Below are positions 37,995 to 45,811 of a stretch of 64,000 bases of DNA, piece after piece (position 1 is the first letter of the stretch; every line of letters starts with the position of its first letter). The position numbers were made by a program, and so were the translations under genes. Source of the stretch: Streptomyces phaeoluteigriseus (GTDB taxonomy: Bacteria > Actinomycetota > Actinomycetes > Streptomycetales > Streptomycetaceae); the NCBI RefSeq assembly GCF_001896135.2, contig NZ_MPOH02000011.1, forward strand, positions 329,103-393,102. The letters are read 5' to 3'. Below the pieces are notes generated by a model. It ran no database searches and was not told where the DNA came from. It was given only the letters and a program-made list of their open reading frames with translations.

Positions 37995-39203
37995 ATGTCC
38001 GAAACGACCGAGCCCAACGTCGGTACGTTCACCCTCGCCGACCCGCTGACCACCGCCCCCGCCCAACCGGTCGAGGTACCGGACCACGCCGAGTGGCCCC
38101 TGCCGAACGGCTTCGCCTGGGTCTTCCCCGCCGACGGCAACACCGACGGCACGGTCGTCCGGCCCGTGATCATGGCCGACGGCTTCAACCTCGGCCGCAG
38201 CGAACTGGACAAGACCTACCAGGGCCTGGAGAGCGGCTACCAGTTCATCAGCGAACTGCACCGGCGTGGCAGGGACGTGATCCTCCTCGGCTTCGAGGAG
38301 CGCAGCGCGTCCATCCTGGACAACGCGCGCGCCGCCGAAGCCGTCATCAGGGAGACCATCGGCCGACGACGGGGTGACGCCCCGCTGGTCGTCGGCGGGT
38401 TCAGCATGGGCGGCATCGTGACCCGCTACGCCCTGGCCCACATGGAGCGCCAGCGGATGAACCACGAGACCGCGGTGTACTTCTCCTACGACAGCCCGCA
38501 CCGCGGCGCCTCCATCCCCGTCGGCGTGCAGGCGTTCTCGCACTTCATCCCGTTCCCGAACGCCTTCGCGAAGCAGATGGACAGCCCGGCCGCGCGCCAG
38601 ATGCTGTGGCGGCACTACGACAAGGACACCAAGAAGATCGGGGTCGCCCCGGAGCGCACCGAGTTCCTGGACGCCCTCGGCCGCCTCGGCGGCTGGCCGC
38701 AGATCCCGGTGAAGATCGCCGTCGCCAACGGCCGCGCCGACGGGGTCGGCCTGCCCGAGGTGCTGCCCGGCGAGGTCGCGCTGCGGATCGACGGGATCTA
38801 CCCCGGCACGACTTTCTACACCCAGGCGCAGGGGGACGACGTCACGGCCGCCTACCTGTACCGGCGGTTCCCCAAGGCCGAAGAGACCGTCACGACCAGC
38901 GGCTTCCCTGAAGTGGACGGCGCTCCCGGCGGCACGCTGCACACGTACAAGATCCTCGCCGACGCGATGAAGAAGCTCGGCGCCACGGTGGATCTGCGGC
39001 ACGAGGACGTCTGTTTCGTCGCGTCGGTGAGCGCGGTGGCCATCCGCGACGTCGAGACGCAGGAGGACCTGTACACGCCGATCAGTGAACTCGCCCGGGA
39101 GGAGAGCGAGTTGGACGACTTCTTCTGCTCGCCCACGACGACCGAGCACACGGCGATCACCGCTGAACTCTGCACCTGGCTGATGGACCGCCTGCCCGAC
39201 TGA
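37995..39203 (+). CDS. Lipase-like alpha/beta hydrolase
   Basis: 402 residues. An N-terminal extension of about 45 residues is followed by VVRPVIMADGFNLGRSELDKTYQGLES and GRDVILLGFEERSASILDNA, then the nucleophile elbow VVGGFSMGGIVTRYALAHME (GxSxGG, Ser nucleophile) and YFSYDSPHRGASIPVGVQ. This resembles PGAP1/DUF676-like lipases that lack a signal peptide. The catalytic Asp and His cannot be fixed by eye; candidates lie in HEDVCFVASVSA and TTTEHTAI. No signal peptide or membrane helix is seen, so it is probably cytoplasmic. Substrate unknown. The gene is alone between two terminators. Confidence 0.78.
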   Translation: MSETTEPNVGTFTLADPLTTAPAQPVEVPDHAEWPLPNGFAWVFPADGNTDGTVVRPVIMADGFNLGRSELDKTYQGLESGYQFISELHRRGRDVILLGFEERSASILDNARAAEAVIRETIGRRRGDAPLVVGGFSMGGIVTRYALAHMERQRMNHETAVYFSYDSPHRGASIPVGVQAFSHFIPFPNAFAKQMDSPAARQMLWRHYDKDTKKIGVAPERTEFLDALGRLGGWPQIPVKIAVANGRADGVGLPEVLPGEVALRIDGIYPGTTFYTQAQGDDVTAAYLYRRFPKAEETVTTSGFPEVDGAPGGTLHTYKILADAMKKLGATVDLRHEDVCFVASVSAVAIRDVETQEDLYTPISELAREESELDDFFCSPTTTEHTAITAELCTWLMDRLPD

Positions 39204-39228
39204 CCCGACGCCCACGCCAGGTACCGCG

Positions 39229-39271
39229 GGGGCCGCCCTCTGTCCGCTCACATGCGGCGGAGGGCGGCCCC
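39229..39271. terminator. Terminator between lipase-like gene and toxin gene
   Basis: Perfect 12-bp arms GGGGCCGCCCTC / GAGGGCGGCCCC with an inner CCGC/GCGG, followed by TTCGTC. It serves the lipase-like gene and may stop transcripts from the opposite side. Confidence 0.8.
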
Positions 39272-39370
39272 TTCGTCACTCCGCACGGCAAGCCGTCCAC
39301 CGCGACTCCCAGCCACCCTCCTGACGTCTCGCAAGGCCTCGCCGAGGCGTGGCCCGTGCCGCACCGGTCC

Positions 39371-39763
39371 TCAGCGGTTCAGGTCCATGACCCCGACGCC
39401 CAGTCCTGTGTAGGGGTCCGGTGCCACCGTGGCGATCAGACCACCCATGGGAAGGGTCTGGTTGGGGCTCACGGCATGCACGGCGGCCGCGACGCCGAAG
39501 TCGACACCCGCGCTCCCCAGTCGGGCGATGGTCACCGCCATGGCGAAATCGTCTTCGACGACATGGAGTACGTCCACCAGAACGCCCACGTGGTCGACGA
39601 TCCCGGCGCGCCGGCGCTCGGCCTCCACAAGGCACAGGACGGGCACCCACAGCCGCATGTCATCGCTGGCCGCCGCGGCGTGAATGAGGCCGGAAACCTG
39701 CTTGTCGCCTCCCAGCGCGAGGAGAGTGGGCGTATCGAGGACGAAGTGCTCGGTCCGGCTCAA
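39371..39763 (-). CDS. PIN-domain toxin (VapC-like)
   Basis: 130 residues from TTG 39763, which overlaps the antitoxin stop as TTGA. PIN-domain signs: FVLDTPTLLALGGDK with the first acidic residue, a central Glu in VLCLVEAERRR, and a later acidic cluster around DDFAMAVTIARLGSAGVDFGVAAAVHAV. VapC proteins are Mg-dependent RNases that cut tRNA or rRNA unless held by their antitoxin. The acidic set looks slightly relaxed compared with classical VapC, so ribonuclease activity is inferred. Length is normal. It is the second gene of the two-gene unit. Confidence 0.75.
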   Translation of the reverse strand: MSRTEHFVLDTPTLLALGGDKQVSGLIHAAAASDDMRLWVPVLCLVEAERRRAGIVDHVGVLVDVLHVVEDDFAMAVTIARLGSAGVDFGVAAAVHAVSPNQTLPMGGLIATVAPDPYTGLGVGVMDLNR

Positions 39764-40041
39764 GGGGACGGCTCCGACCCAGCCGGGCCCGCACGGTGAG
39801 CGGCGGAGGCCGCCCTCATCTTGCGCCGCATCTCGGCGGACTCCTCGTCCGACACGTAGTGCCCGAAGCGCTCGGCCAGCAGCGTGCGGGTGTGGTCTGC
39901 TCGCTCCTCGATCTGTTCTGGAGTAAGCACCTCCGCCGCTATCTCCTGCATGAGGGCGCGGAGGCTGCTGCCCCTGGCCTCGGCCACGGCGGCGAGCTGG
40001 TCACGGACTTCGGCGGGTACACGGATCATCACGTCGGCCAT
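39760..40041 (-). CDS. Antitoxin of the PIN-domain pair
   Basis: 93 residues. ATG 40041 opens MADVMIRVPAEVRDQLAAVAEARGSSLRALMQEIAAEVLT, a ribbon-helix-helix (Arc/MetJ type) DNA-binding domain. It is followed by a charged helical C-terminus (EERADHTRTLLAERFGHYVSDEESAEMRRKM) that would bind and neutralise the toxin. The toxin TTG overlaps its TGA, giving tightly coupled translation and the usual excess of antitoxin. A perfect palindrome 8 bp upstream of the start codon is its likely operator. Confidence 0.8.
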   Translation of the reverse strand: MADVMIRVPAEVRDQLAAVAEARGSSLRALMQEIAAEVLTPEQIEERADHTRTLLAERFGHYVSDEESAEMRRKMRAASAAHRAGPAGSEPSP

Positions 40042-40048
40042 GCCGGGA

Positions 40049-40065
40049 GTATACGTCACGTATAC
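40049..40065 (-). promoter_or_regulatory. Palindromic operator of the toxin-antitoxin pair
   Basis: GTATACG-TCA-CGTATAC, a perfect 7-bp inverted repeat with a 3-bp centre, is AT-rich against a GC-rich background and ends 8 bp from the antitoxin start. This is the usual place for ribbon-helix-helix autorepression. Confidence 0.8.
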
Positions 40066-40124
40066 GCCCCGTGGACGGCGGTCGCCGGAGAGGTCTTCCT
40101 CCCTCCGGCGACCGCCGCCGAGCA

Positions 40125-40955
40125 CTACGCCGTGTGCGCCACGAACCGTGCCGCCGTCTCCGCCAGGACCTCTCGGCCGTCCCGCGCCCACAGCGCGTCG
40201 TTGAACAGTTCGACCTCGATCGCGCCCGTGTAGCCGGCCGTCTCCACGTGGGTCCGCCATGCGCGCATGTCGATCGCGCCGTCGCCGATCTGTCCCCGGC
40301 CGTTCAGGACGCCTTCGGGCAACGGGGTGGTCCAGTCGGCCAGTTGGAAGGTGTGGATGCGGCCGGAGGCGCCCGCTCGGGCGATCTGGGCGGGGGCCTG
40401 GTCGTCCCACCAGATGTGGTACGTGTCGACCGTGACGCCCACCTGGTGGGCCGGGAAGCGTTCCGCGATGTCCAGGGCCTGGGTGAGGGTCGAGACCACG
40501 CAGCGGTCGGCGGCGTACATGGGGTGCAGGGGTTCGATGGCCAGCTTCACCCCGTGGTCCTCGGCGTAGGGGCCGAGTTCCGTCAGCGCGTCCGCGATGC
40601 GTTCGCGGGCTGCGTGCAGGTCCTTCGAGCCCGCCGGGAGGCCGCCGGAGACGAGGACCAGGACCTCGGTGCCCAGGGTCGCCGCCTCGTCGACCGCCCG
40701 GCGGTTGTCGGCCAGGGCCGCCGCGCGCTCGTCCGGGTCGACGGCCGTGAGGAAGCCCCCGCGGCACAACGTCGTCACCGTCAGGCCCGCGTCACGGACC
40801 AGCTTCGCGGTCTCCTCGACGCCGTACGCCCGGACCGGCTCGCGCCAGAGGCCGACGTTGCCGATGCCCAGGTCGCGGCAGGCGGCAACCAGTTCGGGCA
40901 TCGACAGCTGCTTCACCGTCATCTGGTTGATGCTGAAACGCCCGAGACCGGTCAC
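40125..40955 (-). CDS. Sugar isomerase/epimerase, TIM barrel
   Basis: 276 residues from GTG 40955 (overlapping the DUF993 stop, GTGA). It has the xylose-isomerase-like fold with metal ligands in KLAIEPLHPMYAADRCVV (Glu), VGVTVDTYHIWWDDQ (Asp/His), IHTFQLADW (His) and AIEVELFNDALW (Glu). N-terminal FSINQMTVKQLSMPELVAACRDLGIGNVGLWREPV suggests the IolI/hydroxypyruvate-isomerase-like subgroup. It is last gene of a three-gene operon with a DUF993 protein and a Gfo/Idh/MocA dehydrogenase. The exact reaction is unknown. Confidence 0.82.
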   Translation of the reverse strand: MTGLGRFSINQMTVKQLSMPELVAACRDLGIGNVGLWREPVRAYGVEETAKLVRDAGLTVTTLCRGGFLTAVDPDERAAALADNRRAVDEAATLGTEVLVLVSGGLPAGSKDLHAARERIADALTELGPYAEDHGVKLAIEPLHPMYAADRCVVSTLTQALDIAERFPAHQVGVTVDTYHIWWDDQAPAQIARAGASGRIHTFQLADWTTPLPEGVLNGRGQIGDGAIDMRAWRTHVETAGYTGAIEVELFNDALWARDGREVLAETAARFVAHTA

Positions 40956-42106
40956 TGGTTCACCCCGTACAGGGCGAGCAGGTTCTTCATCCGTTCCTCG
41001 GCGAGCTTGGGGTCGGGGAACAGGCCGAGGCCGTCGGCGAGTTCGTAGGCGCGGGCCAGGTGCGGGAGGGAGCGGGCCGACTGGAGGCCGCCGACCATCG
41101 CGAAGTGCGACTGGTGGCCGGCCAGCCAGGCCAGGAGGACCACGCCCGTCTTGTAGAAGCGGGTCGGGGTCTGGAAGAGGTGGCGGGAGAGGTCGACCGT
41201 GGGGTCCAGCAACTGCCGGAAACCGGATACGTCCCCCGTGTCCAGGACCCGGACCGCCTCCGCCGCCAGCGGGCCCAGCGGGTCGAAGATGCCGAGGAGG
41301 GCGTGGCTGAAGCCCTGCTCGTCGCCCGCGATCAGCTCGGGGTAGTTGAAGTCGTCGCCGGTGTAGCAGCGGACTCCGTCCGGCAGGCGGCGGCGCAGGT
41401 CCACCTCGCGCCCGGCGTCGAGCAGGGAGACCTTGATGCCGTCGACCTTGTCCGGGTGGGCCGCGATGACCTGGAGGAACACCTCCGTCGCCGCGTCCAG
41501 GTCGGACGAGCCCCAGTAGCCTTCCAGCGCCGGGTCGAACATCGGGCCCAGCCAGTGCAGGATCACCGGCTCGGCGGACTGGCGCAGGAGGTGGCCGTAG
41601 ACGCCGAGGTAGTCCTCGGGGCCCGTGGCGGCCGCGGCCAGGGCGCGGGACGCCATCAGGACGGCCTGGGCGCCGGAGGCCTCGACGAGGGCGAGCTGCT
41701 CCTCGTAGGCCGCCCGGACCTCGGCGAGGGACGCCGGGCCGGTGAGCTGGTCGGTGCCGACACCGCAGGCGATCAGGCCGCCCACCGCTTTCGCCTCGGC
41801 CGCCGAGCGGCGGATCAGCTCGGCCGCTCCCGCCCAGTCCAGACCCATGCCGCGCTGGGCGGTGTCCATCGCCTCGGCGACGCCGAGCCCGTGGGACCAC
41901 AGGTGGCGGCGGAAGGCGAGGGTGGCGTCCCAGTCGACGGCAGCCGGTGAGTCGGGCGACACGTCGGCGAACGGGTCCGCGACGACGTGCGCCGCGGAGA
42001 AGACCGTACGGGAGGTGAAAGCGCTTCCGGTCGTTGCCGCGAGGGGCTCCGTGCGGGGTTCGTAGGTCCGCAGGATCCCACTGGAGTCCGGGAGTCGGAT
42101 GGTCAC
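40952..42106 (-). CDS. DUF993 protein, dihydrodipicolinate-synthase-like aldolase
   Basis: 384 residues from GTG 42106, overlapping the dehydrogenase stop (GTGA). The barrel reads IACGVGTDQLTGPASLAEVRAAYEEQ, VLMASRALAAAATGPEDYLGVYGHLL, VILHWLGPMFDPALEGYWGSSD and then DKVDGIKVSLLD. The Lys in GIKVS sits where DHDPS/NAL aldolases carry the Schiff-base lysine. YTGDDFNYPELIAGD follows. The family is uncharacterised. Its place between a sugar dehydrogenase and a sugar isomerase suggests carbon-carbon cleavage of a keto-sugar acid, which is inference. A LacI-like palindrome lies inside the coding region near the start. Confidence 0.8.
   Translation of the reverse strand: MTIRLPDSSGILRTYEPRTEPLAATTGSAFTSRTVFSAAHVVADPFADVSPDSPAAVDWDATLAFRRHLWSHGLGVAEAMDTAQRGMGLDWAGAAELIRRSAAEAKAVGGLIACGVGTDQLTGPASLAEVRAAYEEQLALVEASGAQAVLMASRALAAAATGPEDYLGVYGHLLRQSAEPVILHWLGPMFDPALEGYWGSSDLDAATEVFLQVIAAHPDKVDGIKVSLLDAGREVDLRRRLPDGVRCYTGDDFNYPELIAGDEQGFSHALLGIFDPLGPLAAEAVRVLDTGDVSGFRQLLDPTVDLSRHLFQTPTRFYKTGVVLLAWLAGHQSHFAMVGGLQSARSLPHLARAYELADGLGLFPDPKLAEERMKNLLALYGVNQ
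42017..42028. promoter_or_regulatory. LacI-like palindrome inside the DUF993 gene
   Basis: GAAAGCGCTTCC is a near-perfect match to the GAAAGCGCTTTC-type LacI operator, about 80 bp into the DUF993 coding sequence. A second similar site (GCAAGCGCTTTC) lies upstream of the operon at 43372-43383, 1.35 kb away. Confidence 0.45.
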
Positions 42107-43254
42107 AGCGCGATCTCCGGGACGTCGAGGCGGCGGCCCTGCGCGGAGGACTTCAGGCCCAGCTCGGCGAGCTGGACGCCGCGGGCGCCGGCCAGGAGGT
42201 TCCAGTGGTAGGGGGCGTCGGCGTAGACGTGCCTGAGGAACAGTTCCCACTGGGCCTTGAAACCGTTGTCGAAGTCGCCGTTGTCGGGGACCTCCTGCCA
42301 CTGGTCGCGGAACACCTCGGTGGCGGGGATGTCCGGGTTCCACACCGGCTTGGGGGTGGCGGAGCGGTGCTGGACGCGGCAGTTGCGCAGACCTGCCACG
42401 GCCGAGCCCTCGGTGCCGTCGACCTGGAACTCCACGAGTTCGTCGCGGTTGACGCGGACCGTCCAGGAGGAGTTGATCTGGGCGATGGCGCCGCCTTCGA
42501 GTTCGAAGATGCCGTAGGCGGAGTCGTCGGCCGTGGCGTCGTAGGGCTTGCCGTTCTCGTCCCAGCGCTGCGGGACGTGGGTGGTGGCGATGGCCTGGAC
42601 CGTCTTCACGCGGCCGAACAGCTCGTGCAGGACGTACTCCCAGTGCGGGAACATGTCGACGACGATGCCGCCGCCGTCCTCGGCGCGGTAGTTCCAGGAG
42701 GGGCGCTGGGCGGCCTGCCAGTCGCCCTCGAAGACCCAGTAGCCGAACTCGCCGCGGATGGAGAGGATCCGGCCGAAGAAGCCGCCGTCGATGAGGCGCT
42801 TCAGCTTCAGCAGACCCGGCAGGAACAGCTTGTCCTGGACGACACCGTGCTTGATGCCCTTCTCGTCGGCGAGCCTGGCCAGCTCCAGGGCGCCCTCCAG
42901 TCCGGTGGCGGTGGGCTTCTCGGTGTAGACGTGCTTGCCGGCCGCGATCGCCTTCCTGATGGCCTCCTCGCGGGCGGAGGTGACCTGGGCGTCGAAGTAG
43001 ATGTCGACGGTGGGGTCGGCGAGGACCTCGTCCACGTCCGTCGAGACGTGCTCCAGGCCGTGCTTTTCAGCAAGCGCCTTCAGCGCGTGTTCCCGGCGGC
43101 CGACCAGGATCGGCTCCGGCCACAGCACGGTGCCGTCGCCGAGGTCGAGGCCGCCCTGTTCGCGCAGGGCCAGGATGGAGCGGACCAGATGCTGGCGGTA
43201 ACCCATGCGCCCGGTCACGCCGTTCATGGCGATACGCACCGTCTTGCGTGTCAC
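42103..43254 (-). CDS. Gfo/Idh/MocA-family sugar dehydrogenase
   Basis: 383 residues from GTG 43254. It has an N-terminal NAD(P)-binding domain (RIAMNGVTGRMGYRQHLVRS, with an NGVTGRMG loop slightly different from GxGxxG). The catalytic-dyad motif appears as KHVYTEKPTATGLEGALELA (EKP Lys), followed by the C-terminal beta-sheet domain (GEFGYWVFEGDWQAAQRPSWNYRAEDGGGIVVDMFPHWEYVLHELFG, with the GGG-D-H pattern). These enzymes oxidise a sugar or polyol hydroxyl to a ketone. It is first gene of the operon dehydrogenase-DUF993-isomerase, divergent from a LacI regulator. The substrate is not evident; its HWEY active-site segment differs from IolG inositol dehydrogenases. Confidence 0.85.
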   Translation of the reverse strand: MTRKTVRIAMNGVTGRMGYRQHLVRSILALREQGGLDLGDGTVLWPEPILVGRREHALKALAEKHGLEHVSTDVDEVLADPTVDIYFDAQVTSAREEAIRKAIAAGKHVYTEKPTATGLEGALELARLADEKGIKHGVVQDKLFLPGLLKLKRLIDGGFFGRILSIRGEFGYWVFEGDWQAAQRPSWNYRAEDGGGIVVDMFPHWEYVLHELFGRVKTVQAIATTHVPQRWDENGKPYDATADDSAYGIFELEGGAIAQINSSWTVRVNRDELVEFQVDGTEGSAVAGLRNCRVQHRSATPKPVWNPDIPATEVFRDQWQEVPDNGDFDNGFKAQWELFLRHVYADAPYHWNLLAGARGVQLAELGLKSSAQGRRLDVPEIAL

Positions 43255-43371
43255 GTCGGTCCCTTCTTAGGCGTTGTACGCGGCGTCGTGCGCGGCGGTG
43301 CCCGCAGCGTCGCGCGCGTCTCGTACGCGGTTGTGCGCGCCGCGTACGCCTCGGCACTGATCAGCGTCACA

Positions 43372-43383
43372 GCAAGCGCTTTC
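43372..43383. promoter_or_regulatory. LacI-type operator in the divergent region
   Basis: GCAAGCGCTTTC is a near-palindrome around AAGCGCTT, 118 bp before the dehydrogenase start and 194 bp before lacI. It is the likely site of the adjacent LacI protein. The rest of 43255-43576 holds the leader hairpins listed separately. Confidence 0.6.
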
Positions 43384-43417
43384 TATAAGGGAGAAGCTAG
43401 CCTCTGACCGGCGGTCC

Positions 43418-43520
43418 GGACAAGACCGTGTCCATCCCGAGTTGTTCGAGGGGGCGAACAACTCGGGTGCGGGGCCGTAAGGTCTGCTCGACACGCCCGG
43501 AACCAGGCAGGTGAACCTGC
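43418..43520 (+). other. Structured leader upstream of lacI
   Basis: Three consecutive hairpins on the plus strand: GGACA/TGTCC (43418-43433); a perfect 13-bp stem CCCGAGTTGTTCG / CGAACAACTCGGG (43436-43467) with a 6-nt loop; and GCAGG-TGAA-CCTGC (43507-43520). They lie between the operator and the lacI start. The middle stem could terminate or attenuate transcription. No known riboswitch class is recognised. Confidence 0.45.
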
Positions 43521-43576
43521 TGTCTACCAGGGCGTACGACGACGTACGACGAGATGCGTGACCGGAGGACGACGAC

Positions 43577-44851
43577 ATGACGGTGACCCTGGCGGACGTG
43601 GCGGCCCGCGCGCAGGTCTCGCCCGCGACGGTGTCGCGCGTACTGAACGGGAACTACCCCGTGGCCGCGTCGACCCGGGATCGGGTGCTGCGGGCCGTGG
43701 ACGAGCTGGACTACGTGCTCAACGGTCCCGCCAGCGCGCTGGCCGCGGCCACCTCCGACCTGGTGGGCATCCTGGTCAACGACATCGCCGACCCCTTCTT
43801 CGGGATCATGGCGAGCGCGATCCAGGCGGAGATCGGCGGGCCCGGCGGGCGCGCCGGGGGTGAGCGGCTGGCGGTGGTGTGCAACACCGGGGGCTCGCCC
43901 GAGCGCGAGCTGACCTATCTCACCCTCCTGCAGCGGCAGCGGGCCGCGGCCGTGGTGCTGACCGGCGGGGCCATGGAGGACGAGGCGCACGCGACGGCCG
44001 TGGCGTCGAAGCTGAGCCGGCTGGCGGCCGCGGGCACCCGCGTCGTGCTGTGCGGGCGACCGCCGGCGCCCGGCACCGGGGCGATCGCGCTCACCTTCGA
44101 CAACCGCGGCGGCGGGCGGGAACTGACCGAGCACCTCATCGGGCTCGGGCACCGGCGGCTCGGGTACATCGCCGGTCCCGAGGAGCGCACCACCACCCGG
44201 CACCGGCTGGAGGGCCACCGGGCGGCGCTGGTCGCGGCCGGCATCGAGGAGGATCCTCGCTGGACCGTCCACGGGCGGTACGACCGGCGGGCGGGGTACG
44301 AGGCCACGCTGGAGCTGCTGCGGCGGGATCCCGCGCTGACCGCTGTGGTCGCCGCCAACGACTCCGTCGCCCTGGGGGCGTGCGCGGCCCTGCGGGAGTC
44401 CGGGCTGCGCATTCCCGACGACGTTTCCGTAGCCGGTTTCGACGACCTGCCCTTCAGCATCGACGCCGTGCCCGCGCTGACCACCGTGCGGCTGCCGTTG
44501 GCCGAGGCGGGGGCTCGGGCCGGGCGGATCGCCATGGGGCGGGAGGAGCCTCCGCCGGGGGGCATCGCCATGGTGCGGGGGGAGTTGATGGTGCGGGGGT
44601 CTTCGGGTCCGGCGGGTGAGTGGGTGGGGGTCGGGGGCCGTGGCGGTGCGTCGAGTCCGTCGCCAGTCGGGCGTACTGCCCCCCCGCTGCCATGGTCCTA
44701 CGGGGCGGAGACGGGCTACGCGACGGGCTTGCGACGCACCGCCACGGCCCGCTCCCGGTGGACCGCGGCCCGGCCCTTCGTCGTGGTTCGGGTTCGGGGT
44801 ACGGGGTCGCCTCGTCGATTCGTAGCGGTCGTCGGTGGGGCGGGTGGCTAG
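43577..44851 (+). CDS. LacI-family regulator with an unusual C-terminal extension
   Basis: ATG 43577 follows GGAGGACGACGAC. N-terminal HTH: MTVTLADVAARAQVSPATVSRVLNGNYPVAASTRDRVLRAVDELDYVLNGPASALA. The effector domain runs through VGILVNDIADPFFGIMASAIQAEI, VVLTGGAMEDEAH, VAANDSVALGACAALRESGLRIPDDVSVAGFDDLPFS and the usual LacI ending ELMVRGSS. Proteins of this family normally stop there, at about 345 residues. This frame runs on for about 75 low-complexity residues to 424, straight through a large inverted repeat. A TGA at 44617-44619 lies one frame away; a single missing G would make it the true stop. It probably controls the divergent dehydrogenase operon and the downstream isomerase gene. 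Confidence 0.82.
   Translation: MTVTLADVAARAQVSPATVSRVLNGNYPVAASTRDRVLRAVDELDYVLNGPASALAAATSDLVGILVNDIADPFFGIMASAIQAEIGGPGGRAGGERLAVVCNTGGSPERELTYLTLLQRQRAAAVVLTGGAMEDEAHATAVASKLSRLAAAGTRVVLCGRPPAPGTGAIALTFDNRGGGRELTEHLIGLGHRRLGYIAGPEERTTTRHRLEGHRAALVAAGIEEDPRWTVHGRYDRRAGYEATLELLRRDPALTAVVAANDSVALGACAALRESGLRIPDDVSVAGFDDLPFSIDAVPALTTVRLPLAEAGARAGRIAMGREEPPPGGIAMVRGELMVRGSSGPAGEWVGVGGRGGASSPSPVGRTAPPLPWSYGAETGYATGLRRTATARSRWTAARPFVVVRVRGTGSPRRFVAVVGGAGG
44635..44750. repeat. Long inverted repeat at the end of lacI
   Basis: The 19-bp arms GGGCCGTGGCGGTGCGTCG (44635-44653) and CGACGCACCGCCACGGCCC (44732-44750) are perfect complements. Inner segments (CCGTCGC near 44658, GCGACGG near 44720; TGCCCC and GGGGC) extend the structure towards the centre. 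It could be a terminator or an inserted inverted-repeat element. It overlaps the doubtful C-terminal extension of lacI. Confidence 0.75.
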
Positions 44852-44865
44852 TACTGTCCGAAGGT

Positions 44866-45666
44866 ATGAAGCTGGCCTTCTCCACCCTTGGTGTTCCCGG
44901 TCTTCCGATCTCCGACGTGCTGCGGCTCGCGACCACGCACGGGTACCACGGTGTCGAGCTGCGCGCCCATCCCGAGGAGCCCGTGCATCCGGGCCTCGGC
45001 CCTGACGGACGTGCCGAGGTGGCCGCCGAGTTCAAGGCGGCCGGGGTCGAGGTGCTCGGGGTCGCGGGGTATGCGCGCGTGGCCGCTCCGGGGGACGACG
45101 AGGCCGTGCTCGGTGAGATCCGCGCGCTCGTCGGACTCGCCCGCGATCTCGGCGCGCCGTACGTTCGGGTGTTCCCCGGCGGTGCCGACGGGCAGGAACC
45201 GGCCGAAGCGGACGCCCTCGCGGCCCGGCGGCTGGGGGCCGCCGCCGAGTACGGCGCCGACCTCGGCGTACGCATCCTGCTGGAGACCCACGACTCCCAT
45301 CGCACCGGTGCCGCCGCGACGCGTGTCCTCGGGCTGGTCGGGCACCGGCAGGTGGGCGCGTTGTGGGACGTGATGCACACCTGGCTGGGCGGCGAGCAGC
45401 CGCAGGACAGTTACGCCGCGCTCTCGCCGTATCTCGGATACGTGCAGGTCAAGGACATCGTCTCGGCCCAGGACAGCACGCCGGTCGCGCTGGGCGCCGG
45501 GGTGCTGCCGCTCGCCGAGTGTGTGGAGGTCCTCTCCCGGCACGGGTGGGACGGCTGGCTGTGCTGGGAGTACGAGAAGCGGTGGTACGACGACGCCGAG
45601 CCTTTGGCCGGGCTGCTGGGAGCCGGGCGGGAGCACCTGGCGAGGCTGCTCAACGAGTCGGCGTGA
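44866..45666 (+). CDS. Sugar phosphate isomerase/epimerase, TIM barrel
   Basis: 266 residues. ATG 44866 follows CGAAGG. It reads MKLAFSTLGVPGLPISDVLRLATTHGYHGVELRAHPEEPVHPGLG, then YVRVFPGG, VRILLETHDSHRTGAAA (Glu ligand), VGALWDVMHTWLGGEQP (Asp/His), YVQVKDIVSAQDSTPVALGAGVLP and WLCWEYEKRWY (Glu). This is the xylose-isomerase-like AP-endonuclease-2 superfamily; all metal ligands seem present. It is close to and co-oriented with lacI, and next to a second such enzyme in the divergent operon. It probably belongs to the same sugar pathway. The exact reaction is unknown. Confidence 0.82.
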   Translation: MKLAFSTLGVPGLPISDVLRLATTHGYHGVELRAHPEEPVHPGLGPDGRAEVAAEFKAAGVEVLGVAGYARVAAPGDDEAVLGEIRALVGLARDLGAPYVRVFPGGADGQEPAEADALAARRLGAAAEYGADLGVRILLETHDSHRTGAAATRVLGLVGHRQVGALWDVMHTWLGGEQPQDSYAALSPYLGYVQVKDIVSAQDSTPVALGAGVLPLAECVEVLSRHGWDGWLCWEYEKRWYDDAEPLAGLLGAGREHLARLLNESA

Positions 45667-45811
45667 GGGGGGAGGGGAGGTGGGTGGCGCCGACCTGAGG
45701 GAGGCGCTCACCCCTGGCTTGGCGGGAATTGACTGGCGGGTCAGCGGGGGTGCGGGTTAGCCTCCGCGCCGTGTATCGACCCGTCGCGCGGCCCGTCGTT
45801 CCTCCGGCCTC

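Noticed and set aside
43418..43540. Possible tRNA or known riboswitch in the structured leader
   Set aside because: No cloverleaf with T-loop consensus, and no match to a known riboswitch core; kept only as an unclassified structured leader.
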